This document shows, one piece after another, positions 55,456 through 64,000 of a stretch of 64,000 nucleotides of DNA (the first letter of the stretch is position 1; every line of letters starts with the position of its first letter). The translations under genes and the position numbers were made by a program. The notes beneath the pieces are model-generated. The model did no database searches, was not told the DNA's origin, and worked only from the letters and a program-made list of their open reading frames with translations. The stretch comes from Plutella xylostella (Eukaryota; Arthropoda; Insecta; Lepidoptera; Plutellidae): the NCBI RefSeq assembly GCF_932276165.1, contig NC_063982.1, forward strand, positions 2,001,501 through 2,065,500. The letters are read 5' to 3'.

Positions 55456-57747
55456 TTAGGATGAGCCTTTTAAAGCCTTTGATAAACATAGGTACATACA
55501 TACGCTCATAACTGTAATCCCCGAATGGGTAGTCAGAGGTGACCCCAGTTTTCAGTTTTCAGGTCAACCTTACTTTAAAGTTCATTCGTACAAATAGGCA
55601 TTCTAAAATTGTTATGATTTACTTTCTATTTCAGCTGACTTTTTTTTATCAGTAGAATAGCATAGATTCTTCCCATTCATTCAGTAAAAATAGAAATACC
55701 TAAATACATAGAAATTCATAGGTACTATAGGTTGTTACTATCTGGGAATAGTGCCGTACCCTAAAGGTTAAAATCGCTTGTAGCCTGCCCGAGTTTTCAC
55801 TACAAACACAACGTTCGCACGAAAAGTTGCGCACGGGATATTGTTTTTTATAGTCATTAATAAGATAATAAGGCAAGCATGGATTTCCCCAGTACATAGT
55901 AAAATAACAAATGTTTGCCATTTTGAAATGTGTCAAAATACAGAGAGTGTCGAATAAATACGACCTTTGTATTACAACACTTGGTATTTATTTGCACACA
56001 TTTTCGTATCGTGTGGTGCATGTTGTATAACTTCTCAGTAGATTGTACAGTTAACCGTTAGGGTATCATTGTAAAATTATAATACATCGCACCCGTAGAA
56101 AATAGGGGGCGTAACTCAAAAATCAGAAGTTTTCAATTTTTATGATCCAAGTTGTAGATTTTTAGATCGTGTGCCAGTTTATAAATCATTTAAATAGATA
56201 TACCAAAATTGTGGAGTCCATCAGCATCAGTTAAGTGGAGGTACGTAATTATTATGTTGACTGCTAATGACGTATCTATAAAATCAATATCTTGTCATTC
56301 TTTGACCTATAAACATTTAGGCACGCTTTGTTTGACTTCAACACTACAACGACGCATCATCAAAATTTGCATAATTTTAAAAGGACGCAATTTAAATGCC
56401 ACAGAACCCTCAACCTTAAGAGCGTGGGTTCACCCTTGACCGGTGGTTTTTTCCTCTGTATCAGTGGAATCGCCAGTTTTTACCGCTGGCAGCAAACGCA
56501 ACAGGCGAGCGGCCAAGCGTGACGATTTTTTTTTACCGGCGAAAATTATTAATTACTTTATTTCGATTAAAATTTTCGCGGCTTTGCTTAATTAAAACAG
56601 GTCTCTTTAGGATGTAAGAAGGTTGTTTGTTTTGTGGTCTGTGTTCGGAAAGAATTGTTTTAATATTACAAGTTGCAGATTAAATAAGAAGTGAGATTTT
56701 AGTCCTAGTCTAGTCTTATCCCATGTTATGCAAGAATGGTTGATAAATTAATATTCCTTACTTAACGAGACTATGTGGAATTATCAGGTACTTCTCAAAT
56801 ATGTTTATTTCGACAAATTCACTCTACCTTTTGAGGTCATTTTTTTTAAAACAAAATTAAGCATTTTTATACAAAATGCCAAGGCCCAGAGATAACGAAG
56901 GAAAGTTGTTTTATACTCTTTCGAATGAAGAGATTTAAAAAAAATCACCGACCACACCCAGAGATCTTGTGAGCAAATGGCTTTTACACTTAGCGAATTG
57001 TCAAATGTAGTATGGACGCCCTTAGAGCCACTCTACTGACGATTTATATGCGGGGACCTATTAATGGCATCAAGTTATTATTAAGTTATGCTGTGAAGTT
57101 TTTAGAAAATGCTGTTGGTTCTCCATGAAAATGTTAAAATAAAAATAAAATACTTAAATAGATTTAAGTACGTTAGTCGTGTGGCAGGTTGTAGGAGCTA
57201 CCGTAGTGCGTTCAACTGCGAAACATTAGCAATCAGAAATGCTTTGGTAGCAAGCCTATCCTTCAAAACTGACATAATCTATATGGATGTGACAGATGTT
57301 TGAGAGATAAGGATTGTTGTTTGCTTATTATGTTGGTGGTAGAAAGGCAGTGAGTTCGAGAACAGAGTGTTTTAGTGCTATTCTAACTATCCTCCTTATG
57401 ATCTAGAACCTACTAAAGTTCTCCCCTTGTATTTTTGGCCTATATGTACTCTAAGTTGCAATGTAAAAAGGGGCTTATCGCGATTTTTAGTCGATAATAA
57501 TAATTAGTTCTTATGGGGAATTCAACACGACTCCTTACTAATTTTTCCTCATTTTGTAATACTTAAGAATACTTAAATAAATATGCTCGCATGTTCGCGC
57601 GGTGTAAACGCTCCCGTCATGGGTGTGAATGTGTCTGCAAGTACCTGTTTATGAGATGCGAAAATTAATAAATAAAATGATGTGACCGCCCAGGCCAAAC
57701 TTTCGTGTATTAATAATATTATTACAACAACGCGTCTTAGTTTTATT
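55456..57747. other. Intron stretch, mostly unique
   Basis: Short repeat scrap at 55503-55543 (CTGTAATCCCCGAATGGGTA) and one copy of the dispersed motif at 57200-57350. 56510-56610 has an AT homeodomain-like cluster beside CpGs. No gene. Confidence 0.4.
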
Positions 57748-57977
57748 ATTTTTAAGAAGAACCGATAACCGTTGGGGTAGACGAGTTCTCGAGTGGAGAC
57801 CACGAACAGGCAAACGCAGCGTGGGACGCCCTCCTGCCCGCTGGGCCGACGACCTTAGGCGGGTGGCGGGTAGTGGTTGGATGAGGAAGGCCGAGGACCG
57901 AGTGTTGTGGCGCTCATTGGGAGAGGCATATGTCCAGCAGTGGATGATTATTGGCTGATGATGATGATGATGATGAT
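57748..57977 (+). mobile_element. 5'-truncated LINE tail with 16-bp target duplication
   Basis: Sense copy of the 17566 family ending (TGATGA)n. GCGTCTTAGTTTTATT occurs at 57732-57747 and 57978-57993, an exact 16-bp duplication. Confidence 0.9.
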
Positions 57978-58278
57978 GCGTCTTAGTTTTATTGGTTGAG
58001 AAGGTATTTTGTATAGCATAATTCAAATCTAAAAACCGTTTGTAAGTGAGTAAGATATTTGTAATTTTTTGTTGCATAATGTTTAAAACCCAGAGACCTT
58101 TGCTTGACACTGGGTCATAATAGGTCAAGATAATAATATATATATTTTAATACATTAAAACACTTGGGTACGCCCCTAATCGAAAAAAGTTTACATTATA
58201 TATTATTATTAGTAAATCCTCCTAGTTCTATAAATCGTTCCAGAGTTCGAATCCTAGGATTCGAACTCAACGAGGCTA

Positions 58279-58434
58279 AGTGCCAATTTCTCCGCAGTCG
58301 CTTATCTCTAACCGACAGGGATTGATTTATAAATTAAACGTCATCTCCATATAATTTTCATTCATGACAGACGTGTCAAAAGTCAACCACTACTCCCTGG
58401 TTATGCTCTTACCGACTATGGAGAAATTGGCACT
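58279..58434. mobile_element. Palindromic MITE, family P (copy)
   Basis: AGTGCCAATTTCTCCGCAGT start and ACTATGGAGAAATTGGCACT end. Preceded by a small palindrome GAGTTCGAATCCTAGGATTC. Confidence 0.8.
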
Positions 58435-59239
58435 AAAGTGACTACGACATCCCGTGGTCAAAATCTCAAAAGGAGAGTTCATCAAAATATAAATAAATCA
58501 TCACTGTCAAATAACTAGGTCGCATGCAAAACCGGTTTACGGTCAAAACGCGTTATGTCCATAAATTAACACAGAAATTAATAAATGTTAATCAGCCCGC
58601 GTTATAATTGGTTCTTCTACAAATAGTAACTGACTGACAGAGAATAATGGGTTAGCGGCCTTATATGGGGTATTGTTTGTACTCGTAATAAGAAAATTAA
58701 GTTGTTTTTTTAAATAAATTTCGGTGAACTAGGCAGGTATAGTATGAAAAGATATTTATCAGAAATCAATCAAACCTTAGACAGGTGGTTGATAGTTTCT
58801 ATAAGAAGAATGCTGAGGACATTTATTTGTATTTTGCAAAAACAACATCATAAAAATAGATACTTGTACATAATACAGGTTTTTTGCACCAGAACCCTTT
58901 ATCCACTTAAAGTCAAAGGAATTAATTACTACAGAATAGTTTAATTAATTTATTGCCCTAATTTAAATTTTAAACGCAGTTTAAGAGCAACAGTTGGTGA
59001 ATATAAACATTATTTATAACACCTTTTTTGTATAAACTTTTTGAAGTAACATCTTCATCAAAGGAACCGAATTTAATTAATTCATAGGTAATTGTTTTTG
59101 AAATATCTGACCGTGAAAAGTAGACGATTTGTGAAAAGTAAAGATTTTAATTTGAATACAACTCAGCATTAAAGTATTAGGAATACGATTATAAACTGTT
59201 TTTAGAAAACGCACGCATGCTCTCTCTCTCACACATTTC
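58435..59239. other. AT-rich intron stretch
   Basis: Nothing recognised. The 66-codon frame at 58744 is AT-rich and unsupported. Confidence 0.5.
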
Positions 59240-59407
59240 TTAAAGGGTAGGCAGAAAGTGCATTGCTGCATCCAATATGCATGCTTTTCGCCAATATTCA
59301 CATGCCATTGTAATACAAATCACACTAAGTACCACCAAGACCTCGAATCGAACCCAGGACCCTAGGCTCAACAGTCTGACTAACCACTGCGCCGCCCGGT
59401 CTTCTTG
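59240..59407 (-). mobile_element. tRNA-derived SINE, family A (diverged copy)
   Basis: GGTAGGCAGAAAGTGCATTG and GACCTCGAATCGAACCCAGG through GCGCCGCCCGGTCTTC. Many differences from copies 1 and 2; an older insertion. Confidence 0.7.
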
Positions 59408-61334
59408 TATAATAATTAATATGTATAAATAAAAAATCTTGTAGCGAGCTTGCATACATTAAATGTATTTTCCTTTATAAGTACCCACACACTGTAGTAA
59501 GCAACTTCTCATGCAAGAATGGTCATAAAAAAATTACAAAGAGTCCGACTAAAAACGTAGAGTTGCGGTAAACACACTCATTTATAATATATAAGTAACT
59601 TAAGGTCCTATGTCCATCAGTGACCGTTATTTACTAAATGATGAAGTTATTTAAAAACATTTTATTTCTTTAAATCTGGCACAAAATTTGTTTACTTTAT
59701 ATTTGCCCACAAAGTTATAAGAATTTTAAGTAAGGTATGTAAAGTAACTGGTTATAGATTTCCGATAAAGTACTTAAATATCTTAGAAACATTATTATTA
59801 TGATTCAAGATTGATTCTTTCTATTGAATCCTTACAACAAAAAAATCCAAATTTTCAATAAAAAATCTACTTCATATTTTTTATAACTATCAAAAAATTT
59901 CATCCAACTACAGAAGCGCCAACACCGCGGGTCAAGATTGGTTGGTCGGACTACAAATACTTGGAACTACTCGCCACGTTGCTTACCTTGAAAGTGCATT
60001 ATTTCTGTCCTTCTCTAACTCATTGCAACTGCACATAAGAGCATCTCGCTCCCTCTCTTACGCAAACGTTCGTAGTAGAGAAAATGTACACGTTTATTTT
60101 AATGTAGAATCTTAGTATGAATGAATCGGATTGCTTATGTTTAGTATTGGTGAATTAATTATAATACCTCTGAATGATTCATCTTCATCAGTACGCAATC
60201 GTCCACAGCTGGACATAGGACTCTCCCAAAGAGCCACAATCACTCTGTCGTTGGCATTCCTCATCCAGCTACCACCACTTTCGTCTAAATTACGATTAGT
60301 ACTTAATTTAAAATTTAACACGAATGAATAAATAACACAGTCAAAAAACTCCGATAGAGACGAAAAGAACAAAACCTTTTCATAACGTGAAATTTAAAAT
60401 AACTTATACAACCAAAAAAAACACACTCTAAAAATATAATATTTTCATTAGCTCTGAACCTATGTACCTATGTGCTAATTTCTTACTACATATAATAATA
60501 TACTGTACGGAGATACATAAATAAATTCAACTAAAAGCCAATATAATTTTCAGTAGACTTACCCAAAAATAAAATAATTATCAATTTATCCCTTTTAACT
60601 GTGGATCTCTAACTGAAATTATCTCTACAAACACGCCAACGGAGGCTGGTCAAAGACATTTTTCAAATGATAATCTTTTTATGGATCGACTAATTGAATC
60701 GAATAAAAATGGCGAATCGATTCCTAAGGTAACTGTAAGAAGATTTATTTTACTCAAGGCTAATTCCAGGTATTTCAGGCTACCTAGGTATACGTAGATA
60801 TAACAAAATAAGATCTAATAAGCAGGATGATCGATTGACATGAAAATGTTTTAAAGATAATTGTGGCTCAAACGGTCTCGATACTATTTTTTTTTATAAT
60901 GATGTATTCAGGGTTCTAAGCTTGACTTGAATTACAGGGGAAGTACCTTGAATATTAATGATGAATTTTAGTGAAATGGGACTTTATTCATATTTTTAAA
61001 ACAGTAACAACTGCATTCAAATTTCAAACCAGCTCAATACAGAGATTTTTTTTAAATTTTAGTGTGTAAAGTAATTGTCACCTGTAGTGTAGTGTAGTAT
61101 AGCCTACTCATTTTTTTTATATGACATAAAAAAATGAAATATTTCTTATCTTGACTAAGCATCTTAGATCCTCCGCTGCGTTAAGAAACTTATGAACATA
61201 GTGTTTTAATCACAGGAAACGTATAAAAGATGGCTGAGTAATCTTATAGCTAAGACATTTATGTGGTGACTGTTCTAACATAGCTTCGGGTGTTAACCAC
61301 CAACGCGAAGAAAGAGGTGTTATCATGTTGGCTA
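59408..61334. other. AT-rich intron stretch with a LINE scrap
   Basis: 60185-60292 (CATCAGTACGCAATCGTCCA, CACAGCTGGACATAGGACTC) is a decayed tail of the 17566-type LINE, minus strand. Otherwise nothing seen. Confidence 0.5.
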
Positions 61335-61541
61335 TCCTAACTATATAAATGCGAAAGTAACTGTGTCTGTCTGTCTGTCTGTCTTTCTGTTACTCTTTCA
61401 CGCCAAAAGTACTGAACGGATTTTGATGAAATTTGGTATACATATGGTCTAGACCCTGAGAAAGAACATAGGATACTTTTAATCCCGGAATTCCCACGGT
61501 AAAACTTTTTAAGGCGAAGCGAAGCTCGCGGGAACAGCTAG
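61335..61541 (+). mobile_element. Non-autonomous Helitron, intact reference copy
   Basis: 207 bp, inserted between A (61334) and T (61542). Starts TCCTAACTATATAAATGCGA and ends GAACAGCTAG, with the GCGAAGCGAAGCTCGC hairpin about 12 bases before the end. Includes CTTTCACGCCAAAAGTACTG and CCCGGAATTCCCACGG blocks conserved in all copies. Confidence 0.9.
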
Positions 61542-62935
61542 TCTGTAATATTATTAGATTGTCACAGACACCTTAAGTCCGTATTTCTGAGCATTTCGGA
61601 TTGTGATGTTCCAAAAATTTACCTCTTCTTTATAACTATACTTACCAATATTTTTGCATAATTTAATAGCAGTAGGTACCTACTACGAAAACTACAACAT
61701 GTAAGTTTTGAGTTTTAATTATGATTTACCTAGTTTTAATTACTATATGAACTGAAACTTGGAATAACTTTGGAATACACGGCACAAGTTAAATTTAATA
61801 CCAACAAAACTTTCTTAACACGAACTTTGAACATCAAATTGGATGTCATTTATACAAAGAAGGCTAGTTTATCAAAAACTGTTCAGCAACATGTAAGAAA
61901 GCGTGAGAGTAGATCCAACTGGAGATCCTGAAAGGGATTGATTAAGATGGAGTCATATATTTCAATATTGTCATTTGCAGAAAAGGCTACAATGCTACAG
62001 TAATGTACCCTATTCCTTAGCAGCCTAGGCATTCAGCGACCAAGCCAATCTGACTGACCAATGTTTTCATCACACTGCAAACCCTAGAAACCTAAGCCCT
62101 AGTGTTAGACAACTAAGACATCTTAAAACCGAGTCCAAATAAGGGCAAGGTTAAGAAGCCTCTCATCCCATACCTGACCCGTAAAGGTCTTCAAACAGCG
62201 TTAACATCAAAAATGGTTAATTACTACACAGATGCCTATCGCCTGGACGGAGGAAGGCCAGCATCATGCCGGCTGAAGGACGTGTCAGCCATTGTATGGT
62301 AATTGTGGCTGGTGTAGGGTGACGGCAATCTACGGTGTTTGGTGGGACTCTTCGTAGAAGTGGTTAGGATAGAGCAGTAGAGTCAATAGGGCAAATTTTA
62401 AAACCTTATGCGTAGATAAATTTGAAATGATCAATTTACAAAGTGGGTAAATGTCGTCTGTCAGATGTTTGCTTTTTATATTGACAGATATGGCTGTACT
62501 AATGGTAATGCATTTATTAGTCCTTGAAGTTTGTATTTTCTTGTGTATTATTTTGGTGTGTGGTGCCGGATACCGAATAAAGATTTTTTTTATCTTTTAT
62601 CTGAGTTAAGTATAGCAAACTATGTTTTTTTTTGCCAATGAAGCCGAATCGCTTAGTTTCTCTAATATTTTTCGGCATAAAAGAAGAGATAGCACAAAAT
62701 AGTTTTTAAACTTTAACCCATGCTCATGGAGTTAAGAACGAATAGTTTATTTTTTAATTAGCCATGTCTTCTCAAGGTAAATAAATATGGTCACCCTACT
62801 CGTCTCGGTGTATGACTTAGTAGGTAGAAAAGCTTGTAAAAACTTGCCACGCGGTAGCTGGTGGAAAGTGTTAACTATATTTAGTTATTACTGTGAGTAC
62901 CTTTAATGATTGTAAACTTTAGTTTAAGTTTAGTA
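61542..62935. other. Intron stretch
   Basis: 62540-62600 (GTGCCGGATACCGAATAAAG then T-run) looks like the 3' end of a retroposon. 62230-62340 is GC-richer. No gene. Confidence 0.45.
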
Positions 62936-63187
62936 TGACAACTGAATGGTGTAGTGGTTAGTGACTCTGACTGCTATGCCGAAGGTCCCAGGTTCGATTA
63001 CCGGCTGGGGCAGATATTTGTTTAATGACAGATATTTGTACTCGGGTCTTGGGTGTTGATATTTAGTATCTATCTATCTATGTATTTGTGTAGTTATATC
63101 AGCTGTCCGACACCCATAACACAGGTTCTGCCTAGCTTGGGGTCGGATGGCCGGGTGTGAGATGTCCCCACATATTATTATTATTTA
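62936..63187 (+). mobile_element. tRNA-derived SINE, family B (full)
   Basis: A box TGGTGTAGTGGTTAGTGA, B box GGTTCGATTAC, body with TATCAGCTGTCCGACACCCA and GATGTCCCCACAT, then an (ATT)n tail. Inverted relative to the copy at 1-262. Confidence 0.85.
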
Positions 63188-63350
63188 TAGGAATCAAAAC
63201 TGCTGGGATTGGCGAGGTTTCGAATGGACACTACGAACAGGCCGACGTAGGGTGGGACGCCCCTTGGACCGACCAGGGAAGGTAGTGGATAGACGGGGCG
63301 AGGACAGAGTGTGCTCTTGGGAGATTCCTAAGTCAAGCATTGGGTGAAGA
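63188..63350 (+). mobile_element. Degenerate LINE tail
   Basis: GAATGGACACTACGAACAGG, AGGGTGGGACGCCCCTTGGA and GGCGAGGACAGAGTGTGCTC match the sense tail of the 17566 family. The frame of 66 codons spanning SINE and LINE is not a gene. Confidence 0.65.
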
Positions 63351-64000
63351 TAGTAAAAGAAAAAATTTAATAATAAAGACTATGGAACAATCCTAACAAA
63401 CATAATATCACTGCGATGATTTTGAAAAATCAAAAACTTGAGTTTTTGAGTTGTGTCCCTATATTACCGAGGGTGCAATATTACTTAATATTGCTGTGGT
63501 ACTAACTAGGACTATAGAGTTTGGCCCTGGCATATCATAGGTAACCTAGACCCGTAGGTACTGAGGTGAACAAAAACAGTTACCTACCAATATTCCCATA
63601 CAAATCTCACAATATGCATTTAAGTACAAAGCCCACACAAATGAAGGCAGAGTGTTGATAAATATAGTGGGTTAAGAGACAATATTTTAAATAGAGAGAA
63701 TAATATTTTAGCTAGCTACGTATTTTCATTATTGTCTTAAATTTTTTGGTGTTTTTTGGTAGATGGATAAGTTATGTAAGTTTAAACATCAAGTAAAAAG
63801 GGTAAGTGTAGTAAGTGCATCTATAGAATAAGACAAGTAACTAATTCCATAGAACATAAATGTATAGCATTTACACCAACCTACCCAAATATCATGTAAA
63901 AATAATATAATTTCTTGTGAAAGTTTTTAGTCTTCAACTGCAATTTTCCCTATAACTTTTTTCCTGCAAAATTACACTGGTATTTTTTTTTAATTTCCTT
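63351..64000. other. AT-rich intron end of window
   Basis: Nothing recognised. Confidence 0.5.

Larger units (their letters stand above)
24103..64000 (-). other. Dll: Giant Dll homeobox intron (continues past window)
   Basis: Everything right of the homeodomain exon acceptor at 24103 appears to be one intron. No stretch matching the first part of the Dll homeodomain or the N-terminal exons was found on the minus strand. At least 39.9 kb long, it contains a full LTR retrotransposon and dozens of smaller elements, with no other supported host gene. I read it by eye, so a short diverged upstream exon could have been missed. Confidence 0.75.

Overview
The window looks like nuclear DNA of a moth or butterfly (Lepidoptera). 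It is AT-rich and almost gene-free. It is full of repeat families typical of that order: tRNA-derived SINEs, 5'-truncated LINE tails with (TGATGA)n or (GAA)n ends, small non-autonomous Helitrons, Tc1/mariner-type MITEs, and a near-identical pair of a widespread unclassified repeat. The species cannot be told from the sequence. No tRNA, rRNA, CRISPR array or prokaryotic gene was found.

Only one host gene is supported: the 3' half of the homeobox gene Distal-less (Dll), on the minus strand between 24102 and about 18940. Five coding exons join in frame with consensus splice sites. They are 24102-23973 (second part of the homeodomain, from VKIWFQN), 23514-23327, 22093-22010, 21009-20870 and a tiny last exon at 20102-20084 that adds VWPAV and the stop. 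Together they encode 186 residues. The 5' exons, with the first part of the homeodomain, were not found. The intron that splits the homeobox therefore seems to run from 24103 past the right edge, at least 39.9 kb.

Layout. 1-18900: 3' flank of Dll, a patchwork of SINEs, LINE tails, Helitrons and MITEs, with GC-richer islands near 7400-7510 and 15540-15860. 18940-20083: probable 3'UTR. 20084-24102: Dll coding exons and short introns, with a mariner-type MITE in the last intron and a LINE tail in another. 24103-64000: the giant homeobox intron. It carries a complete Ty3/gypsy retrotransposon (29681-35334, minus strand, so in the same sense as Dll) with LTRs that look identical, a 5-bp target duplication, and gag-pol broken by one small frameshift. 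Further right come an inverted pair of near-identical 570-bp repeats (39100-39667 and 43055-43632), a 208-bp palindrome (53077-53284) and many dispersed small elements. Several non-repetitive, GC-richer stretches in the intron and 3' flank are plausible enhancers, but this is inference only.

The most notable structures are the last Dll micro-exon, an in-frame and skippable 84-bp exon whose end resembles the exon before it, the fresh LTR insertion with a 34-bp tandem array in its leader, a Harbinger-like MITE with 80-bp perfect and very CpG-dense inverted repeats nested in a LINE tail, and the palindrome at 53 kb.
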